Position numbers and translations under genes: made by a program
Shown here: in pieces, positions 1 through 9,218 of the stretch
How positions within the stretch are numbered: the first letter of the stretch is position 1
Layout of the letters: every line of letters starts with the position of its first letter
The notes under the pieces: generated by a model
The model's database searches: none
Told to the model about the DNA's origin: nothing
The model's input: the letters and a program-made list of their open reading frames with translations, nothing else
Source: Thalassospira lucentensis
GTDB lineage: Bacteria > Pseudomonadota > Alphaproteobacteria > Rhodospirillales > Thalassospiraceae
Assembly: GCF_001613805.1 (NCBI RefSeq)
Contig: NZ_LPVY01000004.1
Coordinates: forward strand, 52,687 to 116,686
Direction: 5' to 3'
Length of the DNA stretch: 64,000 nucleotides

Positions 1-809
1 GCCAACCGGCCCTTTCAACGCGGCTGACCCGTCTGCGCGATCAACTGGGCGATCCGTTATTGCTGCCCTCCCAGCGCGGCATGATCCCGACCGAACACGC
101 GCTTGAATTACAGGAACCCCTGCATGCCGCCCTTGAAGGCGTCCGTCAGGTCGTTCTGCAAAACAGCCGGTTTGATCCATCATCCATCTCGGCAACCATC
201 GCCATTGCGGCCAGTGACTATGTCCAGTATTCGGTGTTGATGCCGCTGCTTGATGTTCTGCGCGTCGAGGCACCGGGCATCCGGGTGGCATGGCGCACGA
301 TTGATACGGCAAACCTCGAAACACAGATGATCCGCGGGGATGTCGGTCTTGCCCTGACCACGCCGGAAACAGCCCCGGAAACCCTGCGCATGCGCAAAAT
401 CTATCGCGAGGAATATGTCACGATTGCCCGGCTCGACCATCCTGCCATTGGTAATGGTCTTGATATTGAGACATTCTGCCAACTCGATCATGTGATCGTG
501 TCGCCCCGGGGCGGCGGCTTTTATGGGCCTGCCGACGAAGCCCTCAGCGCATTGGGGCAAACACGACGGGTTATGCTTTCCGCCCCCGGTTTTCTGGTTG
601 TCCCGGAAATTGTCGCACACAGCGACATGATCGCACTTGTGCCCGGTCGCCTTGCCCTGAACCGGGAAGACCAACTGCAGCAATTTGCACCACCCCTGCC
701 GGTAACCGGGTTTGACATGGCAATGGTCTGGCATGATCGGACCACCACCCACCCCATGCACCGTTGGCTGCGTGACAGACTGATCACATTGGTAAAACAG
801 ACCCAATAG
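1..809 (+). CDS. LysR-family transcriptional regulator, 5' truncated by window edge
   Basis: The reading frame is open from base 3 and begins inside the DNA-binding domain: the residues before position 60 read QPALSTRLTRLRDQLGDPLL, the recognition helix and wing of LysR proteins. The remainder (about 250 residues) is the periplasmic-binding-protein-like effector domain ending in the usual LRD-type helix. The true start lies outside the window, about 30-40 codons upstream. It is a cytoplasmic one-component regulator; its effector and target cannot be told because the divergent neighbour is not visible. It converges on the oxidoreductase at 901-1923 across a shared hairpin. Confidence 0.9.
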   Translation, partial: QPALSTRLTRLRDQLGDPLLLPSQRGMIPTEHALELQEPLHAALEGVRQVVLQNSRFDPSSISATIAIAASDYVQYSVLMPLLDVLRVEAPGIRVAWRTIDTANLETQMIRGDVGLALTTPETAPETLRMRKIYREEYVTIARLDHPAIGNGLDIETFCQLDHVIVSPRGGGFYGPADEALSALGQTRRVMLSAPGFLVVPEIVAHSDMIALVPGRLALNREDQLQQFAPPLPVTGFDMAMVWHDRTTTHPMHRWLRDRLITLVKQTQ

Positions 810-837
810 CGATCAAAACAGGTCGCAAGGCACATGA

Positions 838-879
838 AAAAGGCCACCCCGCATTCAAGCAGGGCGGCCTTCGTTTGTT
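838..879. terminator. Bidirectional hairpin terminator between convergent genes
   Basis: AAGGCC at 840-845 pairs with GGCCTT at 866-871, and CCC/GGG pairs inside with mismatches; the plus-strand side continues CGTTTGTTT and the minus-strand side has a run of T (complement of 837-840). It lies between the LysR gene (plus) and the oxidoreductase (minus). Confidence 0.6.
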
Positions 880-900
880 TGATCAACAGGGCCGCGGCCG

Positions 901-1923
901 TTATGCGCCCAAACCGTCAAACGTGATCTTGCCAATCGCCTTGCCGGATTCCAGCAACGCATGCGCCTTGCGCAGGCTTTCGGGTGTTAAGGCCCCAAAG
1001 CTTTCATTGGCAGTATTTTTAAGGGTCCCGGCATCGATCAGATCAGCAACGATCGACAGCAGCTTGTGCTGCTCGATCATGTCCGGGGTCTGGAACATCG
1101 AACGGGTAAACATGAACTCGTAGGAAAAGCTGGCCGATTTTGCCTTCAGCAGATCGACATTATGGTTTTCCTTGGCTTCGGTAATCGTCGCGATCCGGCC
1201 TTGCGGGGTGATGATTTCGGCCATGACATCGAAATACTGATCGGTTTCCGACGTGCACAGAATGTAATCGACATGGGTAAAGCCAATTGCCTTCAGCTCG
1301 TCATTCAACGGATTGCGATGATTGATCACCTGATCCGCACCAAGATCTTTGACCCAGTCGATGGTTTCCGGGCGCGATGCGGTCGCGATAACGGTCAGAC
1401 CGGCCAGTTTGCCAAGCTGAATCGCGATCGAGCCAACCCCGCCTGCACCGCCAATCACCAGAAGTGTCTTGCCCGCATTGGCATCCTTGGCATTGCGATC
1501 AATCATCATACGGTCAAACAGGGCTTCCCATGCCGTAATCGCAGTCAATGGCAATGCCGCCGCATCAGCAAAGCCAAGCGACTTGGGTTTTGGCGCAACG
1601 ATGCGTTCATCGACAAGCTGGAACTGGGTATTGCTGCCCGACCGGGTAACATCCCCGGCGTACCAGACCTCGTCGCCCGGACGAAACAGGGTGACATCCG
1701 CGCCAACGGCCTCAACGATACCGGCCGCGTCCCAGCCAAGGATTTTGAAGTTGCCGTCATCCGCCTTGCCGCGACGCACCTTGAAATCAACCGGGTTGAC
1801 GGCAACACCTTTGACCCGAACCAGAATATCCCGGCCTTCGGCCTTTGGAACTTCCATATCAATTTCACTAAACAACCCGTCCGTCTCGACGGGGGCAGCT
1901 TTATAAAGTCCGATAGCTTTCAT
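901..1923 (-). CDS. Zinc-binding-type alcohol dehydrogenase / NADPH:quinone oxidoreductase family protein
   Basis: This 340-residue protein of the medium-chain dehydrogenase/reductase superfamily has an N-terminal GroES-like domain (GVAVNPVDFKVRRG near residue 50) and a Rossmann domain with the nucleotide-binding motif GGAGGVGSIAIQL. The cysteine ligands for zinc are absent, so it belongs to the zinc-free quinone oxidoreductase (QOR, ZADH) group that reduces quinones or enones with NADPH. The start at 1923 was chosen over longer in-frame options because AAAGGA lies 9 bases upstream and homology begins at MKAIGL. It is divergent from an HxlR regulator across a clear palindrome, the common layout for electrophile- or quinone-responsive control. 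Confidence 0.9.
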   Translation of the reverse strand: MKAIGLYKAAPVETDGLFSEIDMEVPKAEGRDILVRVKGVAVNPVDFKVRRGKADDGNFKILGWDAAGIVEAVGADVTLFRPGDEVWYAGDVTRSGSNTQFQLVDERIVAPKPKSLGFADAAALPLTAITAWEALFDRMMIDRNAKDANAGKTLLVIGGAGGVGSIAIQLGKLAGLTVIATASRPETIDWVKDLGADQVINHRNPLNDELKAIGFTHVDYILCTSETDQYFDVMAEIITPQGRIATITEAKENHNVDLLKAKSASFSYEFMFTRSMFQTPDMIEQHKLLSIVADLIDAGTLKNTANESFGALTPESLRKAHALLESGKAIGKITFDGLGA

Positions 1924-2010
1924 TGTCGGCATCCTTTGTGAAAAGGTTTGATTTGCGAATGCCCAAGACCTAACGCATAATATCGATAAACGTAAGTACG
2001 CACAATTCAA

Positions 2011-2040
2011 GCCAATAGTGTCAATTTGTATACTATTGGC
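2011..2040. promoter_or_regulatory. Candidate HxlR operator palindrome
   Basis: Perfect 9-bp inverted repeat: GCCAATAGT at 2011-2019 and ACTATTGGC at 2032-2040, with a 12-bp AT-rich spacer. It lies between the divergent oxidoreductase and HxlR genes, 30 bp before the HxlR start. Binding by the HxlR protein is an inference from position and symmetry. Confidence 0.6.
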
Positions 2041-2069
2041 GTTTTCTGCAGATTTTAAGGAATAGATGA

Positions 2070-2435
2070 ATGGCAACGACATTCAATTGCCCACCGAATC
2101 GCAGCCCCGGCTGCCCGGTCGAAGGCACGCTTGATGTGATTGGTGGCAAGTGGAAGGGTGTCGTCCTGTTTCACCTGCTCGACGGCACCAAGCGGTTCAA
2201 TGAATTGCACCGTCTGATGCCCGGTGTCACACAACGCATGCTGACCCGCCAACTGCGCGAGCTGGAGGCCGACGGCCTGATCCATCGCGAAGTCTATGCC
2301 GAAGTCCCGCCACGCGTGGAATACAGCATGACCGCAAAGGGCGAAACGCTTCGCCAGATCATCCTTGCGCTAAAGGATTGGGGCGAAAGCCACGTGCCCT
2401 ATTATGCAATCAAACCCCAAACCGACGTCGCCTGA
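2070..2435 (+). CDS. HxlR-family winged-helix transcriptional regulator
   Basis: The 121-residue protein has the family hallmarks: an N-terminal cysteine (SPGCPVEGTLDVIGGKWKG) followed by the winged helix motif KRFNELHRLMPGVTQRMLTRQLRELEADGLIHREVY and the wing PPRVEYSMTAKG. Members such as YodB and QorR sense quinones or aldehydes through that cysteine and repress a neighbouring reductase. Here the divergent quinone-oxidoreductase-like gene is the obvious target. An operator-like palindrome sits 30-60 bp upstream. The redox-sensing role is inferred from family and context. Confidence 0.93.
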   Translation: MATTFNCPPNRSPGCPVEGTLDVIGGKWKGVVLFHLLDGTKRFNELHRLMPGVTQRMLTRQLRELEADGLIHREVYAEVPPRVEYSMTAKGETLRQIILALKDWGESHVPYYAIKPQTDVA

Positions 2436-2447
2436 TTACCTGTGTGA

Positions 2448-2951
2448 TCAGGCCGTTTTTGCCAACTGTAAGGGCCGCGCCATTTTCCAGAATGTCGTGC
2501 GATCATATCCATCATGAACGCCTTCACCGGCGATTTCAAAACCGCGCGATTTGAAAAAGGCAATATTGCCAGTCAGTTCAACCCGAACATGAAGTCGCAT
2601 GTTTTCCTTGCCCGCACTTTCGGCATGGGCGCAGGCGGCCTCGACCAGTGCCTTGCCGATGCCACCGCCCTGAATGGACGGATCGACCGACAATTTATAA
2701 AGATAGGCGTCCTTACCGACATCCTCGACCCAGACCTGACCGATGACACGGCCTGCTGAATCATGCGCCAGAAACAGCGTATCACGGGCAAACCGCCATT
2801 GAAGTTCGGCAATATTGACCGATTTTGCCGAACTGGGCGGATCGACGATATCGTCCTGAAAGGCAAAGGCGGCCAGCAGGATTTCAACAAGCCGGTCGAA
2901 CGGAACAAGGGCTGGATCGCGGGGCGATGTGATCTCGATACTGGATGTCAT
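2448..2951 (-). CDS. GNAT-family N-acetyltransferase
   Basis: A 167-residue single-domain acetyltransferase. The acetyl-CoA binding signature is present as VDPSIQGGGIGKALVEAA (Q/R-x-x-G-x-G/A), preceded by the beta-4 strand DAYLYKLSVDP, and a C-terminal HDGYDRTTFWKMARPL motif resembles phosphinothricin/GNAT members that end with FWKM. The substrate is unknown. It converges on the HxlR gene with a 12-bp gap and is transcribed away from accA. Confidence 0.85.
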   Translation of the reverse strand: MTSSIEITSPRDPALVPFDRLVEILLAAFAFQDDIVDPPSSAKSVNIAELQWRFARDTLFLAHDSAGRVIGQVWVEDVGKDAYLYKLSVDPSIQGGGIGKALVEAACAHAESAGKENMRLHVRVELTGNIAFFKSRGFEIAGEGVHDGYDRTTFWKMARPLQLAKTA

Positions 2952-3109
2952 GGATTTCCGTATGCAAAACTGTCACTGTGCAGGATGAAATATACGATAT
3001 AACCCGTGTATCGATGGAATTTATATGCGTATCGGACCTCAACCCTTGACGTGACGGGTTGATCTACTATGTTCCGCCTCATTGTTTCCCAGCCGGATAT
3101 GATGCCCTG

Positions 3110-4066
3110 ATGCATAACTTTCTGGATTTTGAAAAGCCGATCGCCGAACTCGAAGGCAAGATCGAAGAATTGCGCCACCTGACCGGCAATGATGAAGTCA
3201 ACATCGCCGACGAGGTTGCGCGCCTGCAGGACAAGCTGACCAAGCTGCTGCAAAGCACCTATGGCAAGCTGACCCCGTGGCAGAAGACACAGGTCGCCCG
3301 TCATCCCGACCGGCCGCATTTCACCGACTATGTCGCCCACCTGTTCGAGGGTTTCACCCCGCTTGCCGGCGACCGCCTGTTTGGCGAAGACGAGGCCATC
3401 ATTGGTGGTCTGGCACGCCTGCAGGGTCGCACTGTCATGGTGATCGGTCACGAAAAAGGCCGCGATACTGAATCGCGTGTGAAACACAATTTCGGCATGG
3501 CCAAGCCCGAAGGCTATCGCAAGTCGATCCGCCTGATGCGGATGGCCGAACGTTTCGGGATTCCGGTTGTGACGCTGGTGGATACCGCCGGTGCCTTCCC
3601 GGGTGCCGACGCCGAGGCACGTGGCCAGTCCGAAGCCATCGCACGGTCAATCGAAGCCTGCCTTGATATCAAGGTGCCGCTGATTTCGATCATCATCGGC
3701 GAAGGTGGTTCTGGTGGTGCGATTGCACTTGCCGTTGCCAACACCGTCATGATGCTTGAAAATTCGATCTATTCCGTCATTTCGCCGGAAGGCTGTGCCT
3801 CGATCCTGTGGCGTTCGGGTGACGAAGCCAAAACCGCTGCTGATGCACTGCGCCTGACGGCACAGGATCTGCATCAGCTTGGTGTCATTGATGAAATCAT
3901 CACCGAACCGCTTGGCGGCGCACAGCGTTCACCCGTTGATGCCTGCAAACGCGTTGGCGATGCCATCATCAAGGCACTTGAATCGATGGACAATGTCGAA
4001 GGCGGTGTGCTGAAGGCACGTCGTCGTGACAAATTCCTCGATATGGGCCGTCACGGCCTGAACTGA
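3110..4066 (+). CDS. accA: Acetyl-CoA carboxylase carboxyltransferase subunit alpha
   Basis: At 318 residues it has the usual AccA length. Diagnostic stretches are [17 protein letters not shown] at the N-terminus, [12 protein letters not shown], the carboxyltransferase core [20 protein letters not shown] and [15 protein letters not shown], and [13 protein letters not shown] near the end (here [13 protein letters not shown]). With AccD it transfers carboxyl from biotin-AccB to acetyl-CoA to make malonyl-CoA, the first step in fatty acid synthesis. The start at 3110 is chosen because family homology begins at [10 protein letters not shown]; an in-frame start at 3059 would add 17 unrelated residues. 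It is monocistronic with its own terminator. Confidence 0.98.
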   Translation: MHNFLDFEKPIAELEGKIEELRHLTGNDEVNIADEVARLQDKLTKLLQSTYGKLTPWQKTQVARHPDRPHFTDYVAHLFEGFTPLAGDRLFGEDEAIIGGLARLQGRTVMVIGHEKGRDTESRVKHNFGMAKPEGYRKSIRLMRMAERFGIPVVTLVDTAGAFPGADAEARGQSEAIARSIEACLDIKVPLISIIIGEGGSGGAIALAVANTVMMLENSIYSVISPEGCASILWRSGDEAKTAADALRLTAQDLHQLGVIDEIITEPLGGAQRSPVDACKRVGDAIIKALESMDNVEGGVLKARRRDKFLDMGRHGLN

Positions 4067-4071
4067 TTTCG

Positions 4072-4118
4072 CAGGGCGCAGTCATCAGCACGTCTGACCT
4101 GCGCCCTGTTTGTGTTTT
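4072..4118 (+). terminator. Intrinsic terminator of accA
   Basis: CAGGGCGCAG at 4072-4081 pairs perfectly with CTGCGCCCTG at 4099-4108, followed by TTTGTGTTTT. It starts six bases after the accA stop. Confidence 0.85.
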
Positions 4119-4196
4119 CTTTCCGGCGCTGTCCCGCCCGTCGGTGAAAACCCCGGTCGCTGCGCCTTTTGAACCGGCACCCGCCGGGAGGGCCTA

Positions 4197-5012
4197 ATGG
4201 AAAAGCTGCGCCGGATTGTCGAATCTTCAAAGTTCCAGAATTTCATCACGGCCGTGATTGCGATCAATGCCGTCATTCTCGGACTTGAAACATCCCCGAC
4301 TGTTATGAATGCCGCCGGATCGATCCTGCATCTGCTTGATCAGATCGCGGTTGCGATTTTCGTTGTCGAACTTCTGATGAAACTTGCCGTATATCGACTG
4401 GGCTTTTTCAGGCGTTCATGGAACATCTTTGATTTCACGATTGTTGCCATCACCCTGCTACCGATGGGACAGGGTGTATCGGTCCTGCGTGCGCTTCGCA
4501 TCCTGCGTGCCTTCCGCCTGATCTCGACCGTATCGTCGATGCGCAAGGTCGTCGAAGCCCTGATGAAAGCCATCCCCGGCATGGTTTCGGTTCTGACCCT
4601 GCTGTCGCTGGTATTTTACGTTTCGTCCGTCATGGCAACCAAGCTGTTCGGATCGGGTTTCCCCGACTGGTTTGGCACAATCGGCGCATCGCTTTATTCC
4701 CTGTTCCAGATCATGACGCTGGAAAGCTGGTCAATGGGAATCGTCCGCCCGGTTATGGAAATCTATCCACTGGCGTGGATGTTTTTTGTGCCTTTCATCC
4801 TGGTTACGACTTTTGCCGTCCTCAACCTGTTCATCGCCATTGTCGTTGATGCGATGGCGACCCATGTTGACGTCGAAGAAACGCAGACTCGCAGCGAACT
4901 TGGTCTTGATCACCATGAAATCCTTGCAGAACTGCGGGAATTGCGCGCCGAAGTCACCCGGCTTGCCGATGGCAAAAAAGACGTCGACACGGTTCGCCAA
5001 CCCGGCGAATAG
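4197..5012 (+). CDS. Bacterial voltage-gated sodium channel (NaChBac/NavAb family)
   Basis: A 271-residue, six-transmembrane ion channel subunit that should form a homotetramer. The voltage sensor S4 reads VLRALRILRAFRLIS with arginines every third position. The pore selectivity filter is TLESWSMG, the same filter as in NavAb, which gives sodium selectivity through the ring of glutamates. S6 is FILVTTFAVLNLFIAIVVDAM, and the C-terminus (HHEILAELRELRAEVTRL) is a predicted coiled coil typical of these channels. In marine bacteria such channels affect pH homeostasis, motility and chemotaxis. The long 5' region before the start contains no other gene. Confidence 0.95.
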   Translation: MEKLRRIVESSKFQNFITAVIAINAVILGLETSPTVMNAAGSILHLLDQIAVAIFVVELLMKLAVYRLGFFRRSWNIFDFTIVAITLLPMGQGVSVLRALRILRAFRLISTVSSMRKVVEALMKAIPGMVSVLTLLSLVFYVSSVMATKLFGSGFPDWFGTIGASLYSLFQIMTLESWSMGIVRPVMEIYPLAWMFFVPFILVTTFAVLNLFIAIVVDAMATHVDVEETQTRSELGLDHHEILAELRELRAEVTRLADGKKDVDTVRQPGE

Positions 5013-5145
5013 CGCATAATATCTTGCTGAACGACGGGTCATCCCGCGGCTTTTATCGGGAAAATTAGCATTTCTCTATCAAAGGGGGTGGTTCTTTGCC
5101 CCAAACCTCGTCTAATCTTTCGGCAAAATGTCGGGAGATCGGGGA

Positions 5146-5925
5146 ATGAAGCTTACTTTTGCGGGGACAGGTTCGGCATTCTGCATGGCGGCTGACAATT
5201 TCCAGAGCAACATGGTTCTGGAAGCAATTCAGCCCGGCAGTGACCAACCGACGCGCATGTTGATTGACTGCGGTTCAGATGCGCGGCACTCGTTGCGCAA
5301 TCTGGGTCATATGCCCAATGACTTTGATGCTGTCTATATCAGCCACCTGCATTCGGACCATATCGGCGGTCTCGAATGGATGGCGCTTGCCAATTATTTC
5401 ATTTTCGAAGGTCACCGGGTCAAACTGCTTGCGGTTCACGATCTGATCGAACCACTTTGGGAACACAGCCTGCGCGGCGGCCTGCAAATCAGCGACACTG
5501 GCAATAGCAGCCTGTCATCCTATTTCGACATCAATGAACTAAGCCCCGCCACGGGATTTGACTGGCAGGGTGTGCATTTCGATGTGATCCCGGTTGAACA
5601 TGTCGTTACCGCGCAAAACACCATGCTGTCCTATGCGCTTTTCGGGCATGGAAAAAAACAAAGCTTTTTCCTGACGACAGATGCGATTTTCAATCCTGAT
5701 GCCCATATGCCGTTGTACCAAAAAGCAGATATTATCTTTCAGGATTGCGAACTTGGCCCCCGCCATTCCGGCGTTCATGCACATTACGAACAACTTGTGA
5801 CCCTGCCCGCCGATATCAAAGCCAAAATGTGGCTCTATCATTATCAGGCCTATCCGAGGCCCGATGCGGTTTCTGACGGCTTCTGCGGATTTATCGAGCC
5901 CGGTCAAAGTTTCGAGCTTGGCTAA
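5146..5925 (+). CDS. MBL-fold metallo-hydrolase (RNase Z-like)
   Basis: A 259-residue metallo-beta-lactamase-fold protein. The metal-binding motif HLHSDHIGG is at about residues 67-75, with further ligands in VEHVV, TTDAIF and YHYQAY near the C-terminus. The N-terminus MKLTFAGTGSAF resembles RNase Z/phosphodiesterase-type hydrolases. The start at 5146 is preceded by GGAG 10 bases upstream; an in-frame ATG at 5128 has no such site. The substrate is unknown: homology of this kind covers tRNA 3' endonucleases and cyclic nucleotide phosphodiesterases. The second possibility is notable because the next gene encodes a cyclic-nucleotide-binding protein, but nothing in the sequence decides. Confidence 0.8.
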   Translation: MKLTFAGTGSAFCMAADNFQSNMVLEAIQPGSDQPTRMLIDCGSDARHSLRNLGHMPNDFDAVYISHLHSDHIGGLEWMALANYFIFEGHRVKLLAVHDLIEPLWEHSLRGGLQISDTGNSSLSSYFDINELSPATGFDWQGVHFDVIPVEHVVTAQNTMLSYALFGHGKKQSFFLTTDAIFNPDAHMPLYQKADIIFQDCELGPRHSGVHAHYEQLVTLPADIKAKMWLYHYQAYPRPDAVSDGFCGFIEPGQSFELG

Positions 5926-6012
5926 CGCCTTACAGGCCGGGTACATTTTGCGCCAAACGAGCAATAGGAACATGCGATAACGCGCGTTCCGACAAAAATA
6001 TGGGACCCGTGA

Positions 6013-9000
6013 ATGCCGAAGTCGGTTTTTGCCTATATCTGGCGCCACAGCAGTATGCAGCAGATCATCCTGACACTGGTCACGATGATCTCCTTTCCTT
6101 TTCTGTATTACTCGCTGGATTTGCCGAAACTGATCGTCAACGAGGCGATCGGTGGCGCAGGCGAACCTTATGACGTTCTCGGGATCGAACTGAACCAGAT
6201 CGAATACCTGTTCACCCTGTCTGGTATTTTCCTTGCGCTGGTTTTCATCAATGGCGGGTTCAAGTATTTCATCAACGTCTATGTCGGCGTGATGTCCGAA
6301 CGGCTTTTGCGCCGGTTGCGCTATACCCTGTTTGAACGGGTTCTGCGTTTTCCGTTGCCGCATTTCCGGAAAACCAGTCAGGGCGAAATCGTTTCAATGA
6401 TCACCGCCGAAGCAGAACCGCTTGGCGGTTTCTTTGGCGAAGCGTTTTCGCTGCCGCTGTATCAGGGCGGTATTCTGGTCACGATCACGGCCTTTATCTT
6501 TATCCAGGACCCGTTGATGGGGCTGGCCGCGATTTCGTTTTATCCGTTGCAAGGCTACCTGATCCCGAAACTGCAACGTCGCGTAAACCAGCTTGGCAAA
6601 CAGCGCGTGCAGAATGTGCGCCGGATGTCCGAACATATCGGCGAAGTCGTCGCCGGTGCGACCGATATCCGCGCCCACGAGACCCAAGGATACGAACTTA
6701 CCCATTTCACACAGCGGATGGGCCGGATTTTTGAAATCCGCAAGGAAATCTATTTCCGCAAATTCTTTATCAAGTTCCTGAACAACTTCATCGCCCAGAT
6801 CACGCCGTTCTTCTTCTATTCCATCGGTGGCTATCTGGTGATCATGGGGGATCTCAGCTTCGGTGCGCTGGTCGCAGCCCTTGCCGCCTACAAGGATATG
6901 TCCGCCCCCTGGAAAGAGCTTCTGGCCTATTACCAGCGCCTTGCCGATGCCCGGATCAAATACGAACAGCTTCATGAACAGTTTGAACTGCCCGATCTTG
7001 GCCGTGAACACGAACTGATCGCGCCGAAATCCGAACACCTGCCCGGACCGCTGGATGTCGCGGCCCTGTCCTGGGTTGATGATGACGGTACCCGGGTTGT
7101 TGAAAATGTGTCCTTCAACATGGCACTGCCGGGGACGGCCCTTCTGACCGGCTCGGCCGATAGCGGAAAGTCACAACTTGCCCGCCTGATCGCCCGGTTG
7201 CTGACACCGACCGGTGGCCGCATACAGTTTAATGACCGCAATGCCGAAGACCTTCCGGCATCGACACTGGGGCAACGCCTGGCCTATATCGGCAATGATG
7301 CCTATCTGTTTAATGGCACCATCGCCGACAACCTGTTTTACGGGCTGAAACATCGCCCGATCCTTGCGTCCCGATCAGATGACGGCGATGACGGCTCGGA
7401 CAACCTGAAACTGCCATTGCCGAAATTCGTCGATAATGTCGAACTTGCCGACCCGGCCGATCTGCCATGGCGTCTGACCGACGAGATGTACGACGAAATC
7501 AAGCGTTCGGGAAATATCCCCTATGACCCGGCAGCGGAATGGATCGACTATGTCGGGCCCGGCTTCAATTCGATTGATGAATTGAAGGCCGAACTGATGC
7601 GCCTGCTCGAAGTTGTTCAGCTTGATCGCGACATTTACCGCATCGGTCTGCAACGCCGCATTGATCCGAAAGAACGCCCCGATCTGGTCGAAGCCGTTCT
7701 GGTTGCACGCCCGAAACTGAAGGAAATTCTTGCGGAACGCGGCCTGTCTGATCTGGTCGAACCCTATGACATTGACCTTTACAACGACAACGCGCCGGTC
7801 GGCGTAAACATTCTTTTTGGTGCCCCGGCCCGGTCCGATTTCGAACGCACGGCATTCCTGTCGCATCCCTATATGCAGGAAACCCTGCGCGAAACCGGGC
7901 TTTACGAAGTCATGATCAGCATCGGTCGCGATACGCTTGATCTGATGATCGAACTGTTTACCGGCCTGCCGCCCGGACACGAATTCTTTGACCGTTACAG
8001 CTTTATCTCGGCCGACGAACTGCCCGAGGTCAAAAACATGCTGAAACGGACCGACGGGGTCGCGATCAAGGATATGCGCGCCGAGGATAAGCTGAAGCTC
8101 CTTGACGTCGCCATGAACCTGACCCCGGCACGCCATCGTCTGCGCGTGATCGATGACGAATTCCGCCAACTGGTTTTGAAAGCACGACCGAAATTCTACG
8201 GCAATCTGCCCGACGATCTCGCTGAAATGATCGATTTCTTCAAGGTCGATGAATATGCCGCTGCCGCCCCGGTCATCGATAACCTTCTGTTCGGTCGTTT
8301 TGCCTATGGCCGTGCAAATTCCGAAGAACGCGTCGGCGAAGTACTGTTTGAAATCGCCCATGAAGGCGGCCTTTACGAGGCACTTGTCGCACTCGGCCTG
8401 GAAAGCCAGGTCGGTGTCGGTGGCAGCCGCGTTTCGCAAAGCCTGCGCCAGAAAATTGCGCTGGTCCGTGCCCTGATCAAGAATCCCGACCTGATGGTCG
8501 TGGACGAAGCCCTTTCGGCACTGGACCGTGAAACGCGCGAACAGGTCATCGCCTGGCTGACCGGACAGGCCGAACATCGAAGCGTGATCTGGGTCGATGG
8601 CGATGACACCGACAGTCAGCGTTTCGGGACTTATCTGCACATGGCGAACGGCAAGATCGTCAAACGCCAGAGCCATGCAATCGACGACGCCACCGCCGAA
8701 GAGGCCGAGGAAGAAGCCGCCGAAGCCGCACCCGATACAAGCGATGGCAGCATCGAGGAAGAAGTCCGGTTGCTTCGGACCATTCCGCTGTTTGCCGGTC
8801 TTGACCCCAGCGTGATCAAGCTGCTGGCCTTTACCAGCCCGCGCCTGACCTTCAAACGTGGCGAGGTGCTGGTCAAACAGGGTGATCCGGGGGATGCGGC
8901 CTATATCGTGATTTCCGGTCGGGGCGAAATCTGGCTGACGACCGAGGAAGCCCAGACCATCAAGCTTCGCGATGTCGAACCCAAGGAAGTCATTGGTGAA

Positions 9001-9192
9001 ATCGCCCTTCTGGTCGATGCCCCCCGCTCCGCAACCATTCGCGCGGTCGAGGAAATGACAGTCCTGAAACTCGATAAAAACGAGTTCCTTGGCCTTGTCC
9101 GACAGGACCAGGCGGTTGCCGTCCAGTTGATCCGTGTTCTGGCACACCGCGTTGATGTCACCACCAAACAGCTTACCAGCCGGAATAACTGA
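6013..9192 (+). CDS. ABC transporter with interrupted ATPase domain and C-terminal cyclic-nucleotide-binding domain
   Basis: The 1059-residue protein starts with an ABC exporter-type membrane domain (about residues 15-320; LLRRLRYTLFERVLRFPLPHF). The nucleotide-binding domain has Walker A GSADSGKS at 380-387 and a Q-loop region ending IADNLFYG at 437-444. About 310 residues of unfamiliar sequence follow before the motif recurs as VIDNLLFG at 754-761. Then come a degenerate signature VSQSLRQK (807-814, instead of LSGGQ), Walker B LMVVDE (827-832) and the D-loop SALD. The switch histidine is replaced (SVIWVDGDD). Residues 920-1045 form a cyclic-nucleotide-binding domain (GEVLVKQGDPGDAAYIV, GEIALLVDAPRSAT). 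The membrane domain could act as an exporter; the substrate is unknown. Confidence 0.88.
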   Translation: MPKSVFAYIWRHSSMQQIILTLVTMISFPFLYYSLDLPKLIVNEAIGGAGEPYDVLGIELNQIEYLFTLSGIFLALVFINGGFKYFINVYVGVMSERLLRRLRYTLFERVLRFPLPHFRKTSQGEIVSMITAEAEPLGGFFGEAFSLPLYQGGILVTITAFIFIQDPLMGLAAISFYPLQGYLIPKLQRRVNQLGKQRVQNVRRMSEHIGEVVAGATDIRAHETQGYELTHFTQRMGRIFEIRKEIYFRKFFIKFLNNFIAQITPFFFYSIGGYLVIMGDLSFGALVAALAAYKDMSAPWKELLAYYQRLADARIKYEQLHEQFELPDLGREHELIAPKSEHLPGPLDVAALSWVDDDGTRVVENVSFNMALPGTALLTGSADSGKSQLARLIARLLTPTGGRIQFNDRNAEDLPASTLGQRLAYIGNDAYLFNGTIADNLFYGLKHRPILASRSDDGDDGSDNLKLPLPKFVDNVELADPADLPWRLTDEMYDEIKRSGNIPYDPAAEWIDYVGPGFNSIDELKAELMRLLEVVQLDRDIYRIGLQRRIDPKERPDLVEAVLVARPKLKEILAERGLSDLVEPYDIDLYNDNAPVGVNILFGAPARSDFERTAFLSHPYMQETLRETGLYEVMISIGRDTLDLMIELFTGLPPGHEFFDRYSFISADELPEVKNMLKRTDGVAIKDMRAEDKLKLLDVAMNLTPARHRLRVIDDEFRQLVLKARPKFYGNLPDDLAEMIDFFKVDEYAAAAPVIDNLLFGRFAYGRANSEERVGEVLFEIAHEGGLYEALVALGLESQVGVGGSRVSQSLRQKIALVRALIKNPDLMVVDEALSALDRETREQVIAWLTGQAEHRSVIWVDGDDTDSQRFGTYLHMANGKIVKRQSHAIDDATAEEAEEEAAEAAPDTSDGSIEEEVRLLRTIPLFAGLDPSVIKLLAFTSPRLTFKRGEVLVKQGDPGDAAYIVISGRGEIWLTTEEAQTIKLRDVEPKEVIGEIALLVDAPRSATIRAVEEMTVLKLDKNEFLGLVRQDQAVAVQLIRVLAHRVDVTTKQLTSRNN

Positions 9193-9218
9193 TTGATTTT
9201 CGCCCTGTCTGATCCGTC

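Noticed and set aside
7375..9147. 590-codon open frame on the minus strand
   Set aside because: It lies fully antisense to the ABC/cyclic-nucleotide-binding gene, whose domains are recognisable; the antisense product has no familiar motifs and reflects codon bias.
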